From an uncultured Eubacteriales bacterium (lineage in GTDB: Bacteria; Bacillota; Clostridia; Christensenellales; Aristaeellaceae), in contig CACWVN010000003.1 in NCBI GenBank assembly GCA_902764285.1, positions 1-55,473 on the forward strand: DNA of 55,473 bases. The letters run 5' to 3'. Numbering within the stretch: position 1 is the first letter of the stretch; every line of letters begins with the position of its first letter. Under the pieces are notes generated by a model. The model did no database searches, was not told the DNA's origin, and saw nothing but the letters and a program-made list of their open reading frames with translations. Both the position numbers and the translations under genes were made by a program. Below are positions 1 through 7,979 of this stretch, piece after piece.

Positions 1-109
1 CCTCGGATTTCATCAGGTAGCAGCCCGGCGAATCCGGCAGGTTGGCGATCTTGAACTCCAGCGCCGGCGACATGCGCGCGCCGTTCCAGGGCTTTCGGAT
101 TTCAGACAT
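1..109 (-). CDS. uvrC: UvrC, excinuclease ABC subunit C (N-terminal fragment)
   Basis: The first 36 codons of a gene that runs off the left edge. The peptide contains FKIANLPDSPGCYLMKSE, which matches the opening of the GIY-YIG nuclease domain of UvrC, where the family reads NLPxxPGVYxMK. UvrC makes the dual incisions in nucleotide excision repair with UvrA and UvrB. The ATG at 109-107 is preceded by a good GGAGGG ribosome site. It lies only 36 bases after the stop of the LRR gene, so it is probably the distal gene of the same transcript. Only the N-terminus is visible, so the assignment rests on a short but characteristic motif. Confidence 0.85.
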   Translation of the reverse strand, partial: MSEIRKPWNGARMSPALEFKIANLPDSPGCYLMKSE

Positions 110-145
110 GGTTCCCTCCGGGAAATGGATGCTTTGGCCGTTCTA

Positions 146-1504
146 TCAGCCCTCGGCGAGGACGAAGTTCAGCTCGTTCTCCCGGCAGTACTGTTCGGCA
201 TAGGAGCCGGCCGATACCGTGAGCGTGAGGTTTTCGCAATCGTCGAAGGCCAGTCTCTCGATCTTCTCCACGCCCGCGGGGATCGACAGGGCGGTCAGCC
301 CGGCGCAGCCGTTGAACGCGGCCAGGCCGATTTCCGTGACGCTCTCGGGAATATTCACTTCGGTCAGATTGCCGCAGTCGATGAAAGCCCTGGCGCCGAT
401 GACAGTCACGCCCTCGGGGATCGCGACGCGGGTCAGCCCTTCGCAGTAGGCGAAGATGTCGTTGCTGAGGACGGTGACGCCGGCGGGGATCGTTACTTCC
501 GTCAGCCCGTCGCAGCGCGTGAACGCACTCTTGCCGATTTCGGTGACGCTGTCGGGAATGGCGATGGCGGTCAGATCGGAGACGGAGAACGCATCGTCTT
601 CGATTGCGGTGACGCTGTCGGGAATGGTCACGCCCGTGAAATTGCAGCAGGAAAAGGCGTAGGCGCCGATGGTTTCGATGCCCTGCGGGATTTCGTAGAT
701 TTCGCCGGACATGGCTGGGGGACAGCAGACCAGCCGATGATCCGCCTTGTCGAACAACACGCCGCCGAGGGCTTCAAAAACGGGATTGTCGGGCGAGACC
801 TCTATGCTTTCCAGTAAGAAGCAGCCGTCAAACGGATTGACGCCGATTTCCTTTACGCTGTCGGGAATCGCGACGGTTTTCAGCATCATGCACCAGGAGA
901 AGGCGCTGCCGTCGATGATTTCGGTGCCCTGCGGGATATCGAAGGTGAGCGCGGGAAGCTTCGCGGGACAGCAGATCAGCCGGTGATCCGCCTTGCCGAA
1001 CAGGGCGCCGTCGATGATCTCCAGCGCGGGATGGTCGGCCGGGACCGTGATGGACGCCAGCGCGGAACAGCTTGTGAACGGATTGACGCCGACCTCCGTC
1101 ACGCTGCCGGGAATCGCAATTTCCGCCAGACTCTCACAGCCGGAGAACGCCTCATTGCCGATGGCGGTGACGCCTTCGGGGATCGTCACGCCGGTCAGCG
1201 CCGTGCAGTAGACGAACGCCTTTTCGCCGATGGACGTCACGCCCTCGGGAATCGTCACGGCGGTGAGGGAGTCGCAGGAGCTGAACGCGCGCCGGCCGAT
1301 CGCGGTTACGGGCAGGCCGTCCAGCTCGGCGGGGATGTCCAGCGCGTCCGCCGCGCCGGTATACTTCGCGATCTCGGCGGTGCCGTCCTCCAGGACGACG
1401 TATTCGTAGTCGCCGGAGACGGTGGGTTCGACCGTTTCCGCCGTCGCGGGCAGAAGCGCCAGGCACAGCAGGGCACACAGCATGAGGGAAATCAGCTTTT
1501 TCAT
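146..1504 (-). CDS. Secreted BspA-type leucine-rich repeat protein
   Basis: A 452-residue protein. The open frame continues upstream into the permease region, but the start is set by ATG at 1504 with AAGGAGG upstream. A signal peptide of about 22 residues ends in PATA. From about residue 50 to the end there are repeated units of the form IPxGVTxIGxxAFxxC, the LRR_5/BspA class. Longer spacer units contain LEIIDGALFGKADHRLICC. The C-terminal cap AGSYAEQYCREN closely matches the cap of the LRR protein at 34174-35310, so the two are paralogues. No LPXTG motif, transmembrane anchor or other domain is seen, so it is either released or wall-associated. Binding to host or substrate polymers is typical of the family; the actual ligand cannot be read. 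Confidence 0.85.
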   Translation of the reverse strand: MKKLISLMLCALLCLALLPATAETVEPTVSGDYEYVVLEDGTAEIAKYTGAADALDIPAELDGLPVTAIGRRAFSSCDSLTAVTIPEGVTSIGEKAFVYCTALTGVTIPEGVTAIGNEAFSGCESLAEIAIPGSVTEVGVNPFTSCSALASITVPADHPALEIIDGALFGKADHRLICCPAKLPALTFDIPQGTEIIDGSAFSWCMMLKTVAIPDSVKEIGVNPFDGCFLLESIEVSPDNPVFEALGGVLFDKADHRLVCCPPAMSGEIYEIPQGIETIGAYAFSCCNFTGVTIPDSVTAIEDDAFSVSDLTAIAIPDSVTEIGKSAFTRCDGLTEVTIPAGVTVLSNDIFAYCEGLTRVAIPEGVTVIGARAFIDCGNLTEVNIPESVTEIGLAAFNGCAGLTALSIPAGVEKIERLAFDDCENLTLTVSAGSYAEQYCRENELNFVLAEG

Positions 1505-1587
1505 GGGATAGACCTCCTTAATAATGGTCGTCGGTGGGGCAGCGGTGGTTTTCGCGATGCGTTTCGGTTTGCGGGCAAACCGAAGGA

Positions 1588-2344
1588 CTACAGGTTCACC
1601 TTCCGGTCCAGCAGCCAGGCGGAGGCCGAGGCGAAGACGGCGCAGAGGGCGCCGTTCAGCAGCAGCGACCAGCCGATGACGCCGGAATAATCGTTCAGCG
1701 TGCAGCACCCGGGCCAGCTTGGAGCAGCCCCAGGTGAGCCCGACGAACAGCAGCAGGCTGATCAGCGCGCGCAGGAAGCCCTTCTTGTTCTGCAGCAGCG
1801 TGGCCGACAGCGTGATGGCCAGGTAGGCGGTGCACATCGTCAGCATGATTTCGATGAGCACCGTGACCGCCAGGAAGCCGGCGCGCATCAGTATCTGCTG
1901 GACGCTGGCGTTGGCGCTGAGCCCGAAGCGCAGGATCATGTTGATCTGGTCCAGCACCTGCGGGTCCACGTCCAGGCGGTTGAACAGCCACCGGTAATCC
2001 AGATAGGCCGCCAGGCCGAATATCGCCGTGGCGACGATGGCCGCCAGCGCCGTGAACAGCAGCTTTGACAGCACCACGCCGATGGGCCGCACCGGCGCCA
2101 TGAAGATCAGATAGCCCGATTTTTCCTTCAGCTCGCGGGAATAGCTGGCCATGCCCGCCAGCAGGATGTAGGCGTAGACCACGAACACCAGCAGCGTGAT
2201 CAGCCCCAGGCAGATGGCCGCCAGCTCGGATTTTTCGTTATTCACGCCGAACAGGAAGCCGATTTCCAACGCGACGAGGATTCCCAGCATCGCCAGCAGC
2301 GCGCCGCGCAGCTTGCGGAATTCGTATTTCATCAGCTTAAGCAT
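1588..2344 (-). pseudogene. ABC-2 type transporter permease, interrupted by a one-base frameshift
   Basis: The ATG at 2344 overlaps the end of the ATPase gene by 8 bases. The frame encodes MKYEFRK followed by hydrophobic segments, including AICLGLITLLVFVVYAYILL, as in ABC-2 permeases partnered with an ATPase. After GLTWGCSKLARV (near 1700-1716) this frame turns into arginine-rich nonsense and stays open into the LRR gene. One frame over, the sequence continues as NDYSGVIGWSLLLNGALCA, then SAWLLDRKVNL and a stop at 1590-1588, a proper final membrane helix and tail. The total from start to that stop is 757 bases, one more than a multiple of three, so one base is surplus at or near GGCCCGGGTG. 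The cause may be sequencing error, a real mutation or recoding. Confidence 0.75.
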
Positions 2345-3068
2345 CGGCTTCGACCTCCTCGCTCTCGTCCACGGGCTCCAGGGAAATATGGCCGTAGATG
2401 TCCAGGTACATGTCCTTCAGCGTGCGGCCGCCGCACACCTCCGCCTTGTCGCCCGCGGCGATCAGCTTGCCCTTTTTCAGGAACACCACGGTGTCTACCA
2501 CGTCCTCCAGCTCGTCCACCAGGTGGGTGGAGACCAGCATCGTGCGGCCGTCGGCGCGGTTGGCCAGGATGGCTTCGATCACCTGGGTGCGGGTGAGGAT
2601 GTCCACGCCGTTCAGCGGCTCGTCGAACATCATCAGCCCGGCGTTGCGGCTGAGCGTCAGCGCCAGGCGCAGCTTCGCCGCCATGCCCGACGACAGCTGC
2701 CGGATGCGGTCCGGCAGGTCCAGCTCCATCGCGGAGATCAGCCGTTCGAAGTGGGCGCGGTCGAAATCGTCGAAGAAATCGGAATAGTATTTTTCCGCGT
2801 CGCGCACGGACATATAGCTGTAGAAATAGTTTTCCGTGGGCATGTAGGCGATGCGCGCCTTGGTGGCCTTGCCGATGGGCATGCCCTCAAAGCGGATCTC
2901 GCCCGACGTGGGCCGCGCCAGCCCGGCGATCAGCTTCATCATGGTGGTCTTGCCGCTGCCGTTCGGGCCCAGCAGCAGGCAGGTCTTACCCGCCTCCAGC
3001 CGCAGCGATACGTCGTCCAGCGCCGTGCGGCGGAGGTACTTCTTGGTGATGTTGTTCAGTTCAAGCAT
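2337..3068 (-). CDS. ABC transporter ATP-binding protein
   Basis: A 243-residue ABC ATPase that would power the adjacent ABC-2 permease. It has Walker A LGPNGSGKTT near residue 40, the signature LSSGMAAKLRLAL, Walker B LMMFDEP with the catalytic glutamate, and the switch histidine in LVSTHLVDE. The length fits a single-domain exporter ATPase. The start MLELNNITKKY at 3068 has AAAGGA upstream and lies one base after the stop of the DUF5655 gene. A longer upstream reading in this frame is antisense-like arginine-rich sequence overlapping DUF5655 and is rejected. The substrate cannot be told; the C-terminus is acidic (ESEEVEADA). Confidence 0.93.
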   Translation of the reverse strand: MLELNNITKKYLRRTALDDVSLRLEAGKTCLLLGPNGSGKTTMMKLIAGLARPTSGEIRFEGMPIGKATKARIAYMPTENYFYSYMSVRDAEKYYSDFFDDFDRAHFERLISAMELDLPDRIRQLSSGMAAKLRLALTLSRNAGLMMFDEPLNGVDILTRTQVIEAILANRADGRTMLVSTHLVDELEDVVDTVVFLKKGKLIAAGDKAEVCGGRTLKDMYLDIYGHISLEPVDESEEVEADA

Positions 3069-3069
3069 G

Positions 3070-3489
3070 TCATATCCGTCCTTTCGTGGAGGGTTTGTTC
3101 GTTCCGGGCCGCAGCGCGAAGGCGTGGGCTTCGCGGATCCAGCCGGCCAGTTCGTCGTCGATGCCGGGCTCCGGACCGATGACGACGTGGTTCGTCCAGC
3201 GGTTCGGGCGCACGGGCACCGCCAGCGCCCGCGGGGAATCCAGCGGCCGGGGCAGGCCGAGGGTGACGGTGAGATACGGGTCGGGGCGCTCTGTTTTGCG
3301 CCGCACCGGCGCCAGCGAGGCGCAGGCGAACAGCCGGCCTTCGTAAAAGCCGATCTGCGTCTTCCGGACGCGGATTTCGGCGTTTTCGTATTCGGCGAGG
3401 ATCCGGCCCGCCAGCGCTTCGTACAGCATGAGCGCGCCGGGCTGCCCGTCGAAGAAGAACAGCGCGTCCGGGGTGATGATTTCGGGCAT
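3070..3489 (-). CDS. DUF5655-domain protein
   Basis: A 139-residue soluble protein without signal or membrane segments. The sequence KTQIGFYEGRLFACASL, LDSPRALAVPV and RWTNHVVI, then IDDELAGWIREAHAF, follows the DUF5655 pattern, a small domain of unknown function common in Clostridia. The start ATG at 3489 has GGAGG upstream. It is sandwiched between the PBP gene (22-base gap) and the ABC ATPase (1-base gap), so it is co-transcribed, but the neighbours do not define its role. Family assignment is from recognised sequence pattern only. Confidence 0.72.
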   Translation of the reverse strand: MPEIITPDALFFFDGQPGALMLYEALAGRILAEYENAEIRVRKTQIGFYEGRLFACASLAPVRRKTERPDPYLTVTLGLPRPLDSPRALAVPVRPNRWTNHVVIGPEPGIDDELAGWIREAHAFALRPGTNKPSTKGRI

Positions 3490-3511
3490 GGGCGATCCTC
3501 CAACAGCGGCC

Positions 3512-4918
3512 TTATCCCACCATCTCCACGGCCTTTTTCAGGGCCTTGGCGGCCAGCTCGCTGGGCATGCGCGCGCCGGCGCCGCCGCCTTCGATGACCA
3601 CGGAGATGGCGTAGGGATGGGCTTCGTCGTACAGAAATCCGGTGAACCAGGCGTTGGTCTCCACGGACTTGTCGTCGCTGATTTCGGCCGAGCCGGTTTT
3701 GCCGCAGACGTTCAGGCCCTTGATGGCGGCGCGGGTGGCGGTGCCGCCGCGGACGGTTTCATACATGTATTCGGCGATCGTGCCGGCCGCCGGTTCGCTG
3801 AGCACCCGGCGGTAGGCCGCCGGCGCGCCCTCGGAGGTTTCCGCGCCCAGGGAATTGACGATGCAGCGGACCAGCCAGGGCTTCATCATCACGCCGCCGT
3901 TGGCCACGGTGCCGGAGATCAGCGCCATGTGCAGCGGCGTGACCAGCACCTGGCCCTGGCCGATGCCCGCCCACACCAGCTCGTTCATGTTGTCGATGCG
4001 GGTGGGGAACGAGGAATTATAGACCACGAAATCGCCGAACTTGAAATTTTCGTTGAAGCCGAAGCGCTCGGCGGTCGCCTTCAGCCGGTCCAGCCCCAGC
4101 TGGTAGGCCAGCTTGCCGAACGTGACGTTGCAGCTGCGCTTGAACGCGGTCTTCAGGTCCACGTCGCCGTGGGCGGTGCCGCCGAGGCACACGATGTGCC
4201 CGCCCTCGTATTCCCATTCGCCGGCGCAGGTGAACGGCTGGGTGACGACGTTCGGGTCGTGGGTGACGGCCGAGGCCAGCGTGATGATCTTGAACACCGA
4301 TCCCGGCGTGTACAGGCCCTGCAGGCAGCGGTTCAGGAAGGCGGTGTCCTCCACGGTGGCTTCCGATCGCGCGGCCAGGTCGTAGGGATCGTAATTGGGC
4401 ATGGACACCATGGCCAGGATCTCGCCGGTCTTATAGTTGATCAGGCATACCGCGCCGCGGTAGCCGCGGGGGAACTGGCTGGCGATCCAGGCCTGCAGCG
4501 GGCCGTCGATGGTCAGCTGCACGCTGCTGCCCACGTGGCGCGTGCTGTGGAACAGCTCGCTCAGCCGGTCGGTCAGCGACGAGGAGATATCCAGCAGCGT
4601 GGACGACCAGAAGGTTTCCACGCCGGTGCCGCTCATGCCCGCGGTATCGCCCACCGTCTGGGACAGCGCCCGCCGCGCCAGCGCGTTTTCGGTGTACAGG
4701 CGCGTGCCGTCTTCGGCGGTGGTGGCCAGCACGTTGCCGTCCCGGTCGGTGATATCGCCCCGCAGGCTGCCGGTGGTCTTCAGCCGGCTGTTGTGCACGT
4801 CGGAGGCCCAGATATTGCCCTGGGCGTAGACCGTCATGGCGAACCAGGCCGCCAGCCCCACGAACAGCACCACCGCCAGCGTGCCGATAAAGCGCATGTT
4901 GCGCCGAAGCTCCTTCAC
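3512..4918 (-). CDS. Class B penicillin-binding protein (PbpA/FtsI type transpeptidase)
   Basis: A D,D-transpeptidase that cross-links peptidoglycan, anchored by one N-terminal helix (FIGTLAVVLFVGLAAWFAM). The dimerisation segment LRGDITDRDGNVLA is followed by the catalytic motifs: S-x-x-K in PGSVFK near residue 207, S-x-N in RSCN near 262, and KTG in CGKTGSAE near 407. At about 468 residues it lacks PASTA domains, like the shorter PbpA group that pairs with a RodA/FtsW and an FHA protein, as here. I chose the GTG at 4918 because AAAGGGGG lies 9 bases upstream; a GTG three codons earlier (4927) would sit on the Shine-Dalgarno itself. It is co-directional with ftsW, 92 bases downstream. Confidence 0.93.
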   Translation of the reverse strand: MKELRRNMRFIGTLAVVLFVGLAAWFAMTVYAQGNIWASDVHNSRLKTTGSLRGDITDRDGNVLATTAEDGTRLYTENALARRALSQTVGDTAGMSGTGVETFWSSTLLDISSSLTDRLSELFHSTRHVGSSVQLTIDGPLQAWIASQFPRGYRGAVCLINYKTGEILAMVSMPNYDPYDLAARSEATVEDTAFLNRCLQGLYTPGSVFKIITLASAVTHDPNVVTQPFTCAGEWEYEGGHIVCLGGTAHGDVDLKTAFKRSCNVTFGKLAYQLGLDRLKATAERFGFNENFKFGDFVVYNSSFPTRIDNMNELVWAGIGQGQVLVTPLHMALISGTVANGGVMMKPWLVRCIVNSLGAETSEGAPAAYRRVLSEPAAGTIAEYMYETVRGGTATRAAIKGLNVCGKTGSAEISDDKSVETNAWFTGFLYDEAHPYAISVVIEGGGAGARMPSELAAKALKKAVEMVG

Positions 4919-4937
4919 CAGATTCACCCCCTTTGGG

Positions 4938-5004
4938 AGAGTTGAGAGTTTAGAGTTCAGAGTTGAGAGGAAGAGTGCCGGGTAACTTTATCTGAACTCT
5001 GAAC
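4938..5004. repeat. Heptad repeat array (AGAGTTN) with inverted arm
   Basis: Between the PBP and ftsW genes four consecutive 7-base units read AGAGTTG, AGAGTTT, AGAGTTC and AGAGTTG (4938-4965). The complementary sequence AACTCTGAAC at 4995-5004 pairs perfectly with GTTCAGAGTT at 4955-4964, so the region can form a 10-bp stem with a 30-base loop. It has no poly-U run. It may modulate read-through or mRNA processing within the operon, but no function is shown. Confidence 0.7.
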
Positions 5005-5010
5005 ACTCAG

Positions 5011-6312
5011 TCAGTCATTCATTTCCTCGCGCAGCTCCAGCTGCTCGATGTCCCGGGCTTCGTCCTCGGCGTTCATCGACGAGATGCCCAGCAGCAGCCC
5101 CATCGAGAAGAACGTGCTGACCAGCGACGAGCCGCCGTAGCACACCAGCGGCAGCGTGACGCCGGACAGCGGCAGCAGCTTGGTGTTGCCGCCCACGATC
5201 AGCATCGTCTGCAGGCCCAGCATGATCACCAGCCCGAAGGAGGCCAGCGAGTGGAAGGACGTGCGGGCGTTGAAGGCCACGATCAGCCCGCGCATGATGA
5301 TCAGCACGTAGACCGCGATCAGCCCGATGGCGAAGATCAGCCCGAATTCCTCCGTGATGGAGGCGAATATGAAATCGGAATAATACAGCGGGATGTTGCG
5401 CGGCATGCCCATGCCCAGCCCCATGCCGAACAGGCCGCCGGAGCCGATGGCGATCAGCGACTGGATCAGCTGGTAGCCGCTGTGCTCGTAATCCGACCAG
5501 GGGTTTTGCCAGATGGCCACGCGGGCCTGCACGTAGGGCAGCGCCCGGTAGGCCAGCACCGCCGCGCCCGCGCCCATGCCCAGCCCGGCCAGGCTGATGA
5601 ACGCGTTGGAGGTGGCGACGTAGTACATGGCCACGGTGGTCAGGAAGTACAAAAGCACCGCGCCCAGGTCCTTTTCCGCCAGCAGTATGCCGCAGCACAC
5701 CGCCGCGAAGCCGATCACCGGCAGGCACTTCACGAACCGCGGCCGGTTGGAAAAGCCCGCGGCCAGGCAGACGATCACGACGGGTTTCATGAACTCGCTG
5801 GGCTGTACGGTGAGGACGTTTTCGATGCCCACCCAGTTGCGCGCGCCGTTTTTGCTGATGCCGAACTTCGGCAGGTAGGGCGTCAGCAGCGCGATCACGC
5901 ACAGCGCCATCAGCAGCGGCAGCGTCTTTTTCCAGCTCCGCCAGGAGCGGATCAGCGCCGCGCCGATGAACATCACCACGATGCCCGCGCAGGCGTAGAC
6001 GGCGTGGGTCCGGGGCGTGACGTCGGATCTGGCGATGTCGGACAGCGCGATCACGCCGATGCTGCACAGGAACAGCACCAGGATCAGTATCGCGCGGTCG
6101 ACCGGCCAGATCCTGCCCATCACCACGGTCACCAGCGCCGTGCCCAGCGGCAGCGCGGCGGCCAGGATCAGCGCCTGGACGTTGATCGCGCCCTTCTGGA
6201 AGGCGATCAGCAGCATCGCCGCCGCCTGGAACAGCATCACCGCCGACAGCAGCAGCCGCGTATTCGAGCGCATCAGCGCTTTTTTCATTTTTTCGACTTT
6301 GTTCCTCGCCAT
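5011..6312 (-). CDS. FtsW/RodA/SpoVE family SEDS glycosyltransferase
   Basis: A polytopic SEDS-family peptidoglycan polymerase of about 433 residues that works with a cognate class B PBP. Conserved family stretches are GISKNGARNWVGI, LTVQPSEFMKPVVIVCLA, the aspartate of AEKDLGAVLLYF, GYQLIQSLIAIGSGGLFGMG and LVCYGGSSLVSTFFSMGLLL. The stop lies 92 bases before the PBP start, matching the usual FHA-SEDS-PBP order. The start ATG at 6312 is 4 bases after the FHA stop without a clear ribosome site, so translational coupling is likely. An ATG at 6288 with GAGGAA upstream is an alternative. Whether it serves division or elongation cannot be told. Confidence 0.93.
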   Translation of the reverse strand: MARNKVEKMKKALMRSNTRLLLSAVMLFQAAAMLLIAFQKGAINVQALILAAALPLGTALVTVVMGRIWPVDRAILILVLFLCSIGVIALSDIARSDVTPRTHAVYACAGIVVMFIGAALIRSWRSWKKTLPLLMALCVIALLTPYLPKFGISKNGARNWVGIENVLTVQPSEFMKPVVIVCLAAGFSNRPRFVKCLPVIGFAAVCCGILLAEKDLGAVLLYFLTTVAMYYVATSNAFISLAGLGMGAGAAVLAYRALPYVQARVAIWQNPWSDYEHSGYQLIQSLIAIGSGGLFGMGLGMGMPRNIPLYYSDFIFASITEEFGLIFAIGLIAVYVLIIMRGLIVAFNARTSFHSLASFGLVIMLGLQTMLIVGGNTKLLPLSGVTLPLVCYGGSSLVSTFFSMGLLLGISSMNAEDEARDIEQLELREEMND

Positions 6313-6316
6313 GGAA

Positions 6317-6949
6317 TTACCAGTTTTCTCCGTCGTCGGTATCAAAGTATTCGTCCACGTCGATCGGACGGCCCAGGCGCCTTTCGGGGTCCCGGCGCCG
6401 GGATGCGCGACCGGTATCGAAGAAATCCGCCTCCGGCTCGTCGCGGCGCGGGCCGCGCGGCTGGCTGCGGCGGTCGGCCCTGCGGCGGGCGGGCTCGGGC
6501 GCTTCCGACAGCACCAGCAACAGCCGCACCTTTCCCACGCAGAATTCGGCGCCGTCGGAGAGCGTGATCTGACGCACCGGGCGCCCGCGGTCGTCCCGCA
6601 GCGGCGCGCCCGCATGGGACCGCAGCATCAATCCGTCCTCCGTCAGCTGGAAATAGGCGTGTCGGCGGCGCACGCTGCTGTGGCGGATGCGGATGTCCGC
6701 CCGGCGGGAGGCGCCGATCATGCCCTCGCGGATCACCGGGTATTTCATGCCGCGGCGGGCCTTTTCATCGCCCGAGACCACCACCAGCTCGCCGCTGATG
6801 CCCGTTTCCGGGGACATGCGGCGCAGGCGGCCGGCCCGGCGGCTGTCGACGATGGTGATGCGCCAGGCCCGCAGCACGATCAGCAGCATAAGCCCGGCGA
6901 ACGCATACCGCCCCGCCAGGGCCAGTATTTCGTACAGGCTCCTGCCCAT
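6317..6949 (-). CDS. Membrane-anchored FHA-domain protein
   Basis: A 210-residue protein with one N-terminal membrane helix (YAFAGLMLLIVLRAW) and a cytoplasmic FHA phosphothreonine-binding domain around residues 70-145. Seen there are IGASRRADIRI, the loop SVRRRHAYF that carries the phosphopeptide-binding residues, and LSDGAEFCVGKVRLLLV. The C-terminal tail is arginine-rich and probably disordered. It is the first gene of the FHA-FtsW-PBP operon, an arrangement in which FHA proteins connect Ser/Thr kinase signalling to cell-wall synthesis. No kinase is in this window. The start at 6949 has AAAGGTGG upstream. Confidence 0.88.
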   Translation of the reverse strand: MGRSLYEILALAGRYAFAGLMLLIVLRAWRITIVDSRRAGRLRRMSPETGISGELVVVSGDEKARRGMKYPVIREGMIGASRRADIRIRHSSVRRRHAYFQLTEDGLMLRSHAGAPLRDDRGRPVRQITLSDGAEFCVGKVRLLLVLSEAPEPARRRADRRSQPRGPRRDEPEADFFDTGRASRRRDPERRLGRPIDVDEYFDTDDGENW

Positions 6950-6988
6950 GCCCGCGCACCACCTTTCACCTTATAATAAACCTATTTT

Positions 6989-7017
6989 ATTATAGACGCA
7001 GGCGTATGAAGATACAA
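6989..7017 (-). promoter_or_regulatory. Sigma-A-type promoter of the FHA-FtsW-PBP operon
   Basis: On the minus strand TTGTAT (7017-7012) and a perfect TATAAT (6994-6989) are separated by 17 bases, about 40 bases before the FHA start codon. It is back-to-back with the promoter of the TauE/SafE gene. Confidence 0.7.
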
Positions 7018-7098
7018 GGCCGGGGCAGCGACGCATTCCGTCAAAATTATGACGAAATTTGGGCCGGCTGAGCGTATTTGTACCAATTTCTCCGCGAA

Positions 7099-7127
7099 TT
7101 GACAACCGCGGCGTGATATAATAAAAT
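7099..7127 (+). promoter_or_regulatory. Sigma-A-type promoter of the TauE/SafE gene
   Basis: TTGACA at 7099-7104 and TAAAAT at 7122-7127 are separated by 17 bases. TATAAT at 7117-7122 overlaps but has the wrong spacing. The likely start point falls close to the start codon, giving a very short leader. Confidence 0.7.
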
Positions 7128-7150
7128 CGGTAGAGTATGGGGGAATGGAT

Positions 7151-7909
7151 ATGCAACTGACGCCGCGGATGTTCCTGATCGTGTTGCCGATGGCCTTCCT
7201 GGCGGCGCTGGTGGACGCCATCGCGGGCGGCGGCGGGCTGATCTCGCTGCCAGCCTATACCATCGCCGGGCTGGAATACGATTTCGCCGCCGGCAGCAAC
7301 AAGCTGTCCGCGGCCTGCGGCACCGTGGTGGCCACCATCCGCTACTGGCGCAGCGGGAAGCTATTGGTAAAGCCGTCGCTGTGGGCGGCAGCGCTGGCGC
7401 TGCCGGGCAGCTGGCTGGGCACGCGGGCGTCCATGGCGCTGGGCAGCCGGTTCATGAACATCTTCATGGTGGCGGCGCTGCCGGTGGTGGGCGCGCTGGT
7501 GCTGCTGAAGAAGAACGGCCCGGAGGAACCGCGGCCCGTGACGCCCCGGCAGTATCCGCTGTGCGCGGGCATCGGGCTGGCCATCGGGTTCTACGACGGC
7601 TTCTTTGGCCCGGGCACCGGCACGCTGCTGATCCTGCTGTTCACGATGCTGCTGGGCATGGACATGGTCACGGCCTCGGCGACGTCCAAGCCGGTGAACC
7701 TGGCCAGCAACATCGCCTCGCTGGTCACGCGCGTGGCCGCGGGGCAGGTGGTGTACGCGCTGGCGGTTCCCGCTGTGGCCTGCGCGGTGGCGGGCGGCTG
7801 GCTGGGATCAAAGCTGGCGCTGACGAAGGGCGCGCGGCTGGTGCGCTGGGTGATGCTGGGCGTGCTGGCGCTGCTGACCGCGCGGCTGGCGGCGGATTTG
7901 TTTGTATAA
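7151..7909 (+). CDS. TauE/SafE (TSUP) family membrane carrier
   Basis: A polytopic membrane protein of 252 residues with about eight hydrophobic helices. The family hallmarks are visible: an N-terminal AALVDAIAGGGGLISLPAY, AGSNKLSAACGT, and a second half-repeat GFYDGFFGPGTGTLLILLF followed by ATSKPVNLASNIASL. TSUP members export or import sulfite, sulfoacetate or related organosulfur anions; the substrate here is unknown. The ATG at 7151 is chosen over that at 7145 because GGGGG then sits at a normal distance. It is 70 bases before the SpoIID gene, with no clear terminator between. Confidence 0.88.
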   Translation: MQLTPRMFLIVLPMAFLAALVDAIAGGGGLISLPAYTIAGLEYDFAAGSNKLSAACGTVVATIRYWRSGKLLVKPSLWAAALALPGSWLGTRASMALGSRFMNIFMVAALPVVGALVLLKKNGPEEPRPVTPRQYPLCAGIGLAIGFYDGFFGPGTGTLLILLFTMLLGMDMVTASATSKPVNLASNIASLVTRVAAGQVVYALAVPAVACAVAGGWLGSKLALTKGARLVRWVMLGVLALLTARLAADLFV

Positions 7910-7979
7910 CGGGGAAAAACCGTCCCATACTTGGTAACAAATGACAAAACGGCGGGCGCCGCCCGCCCATGGAGGACAT

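Noticed and set aside
3069-3503. N-terminal extension of the ABC ATPase across DUF5655
   Set aside because: The extension is arginine/serine/proline-rich and overlaps a better gene; the ATPase has a proper start at 3068.
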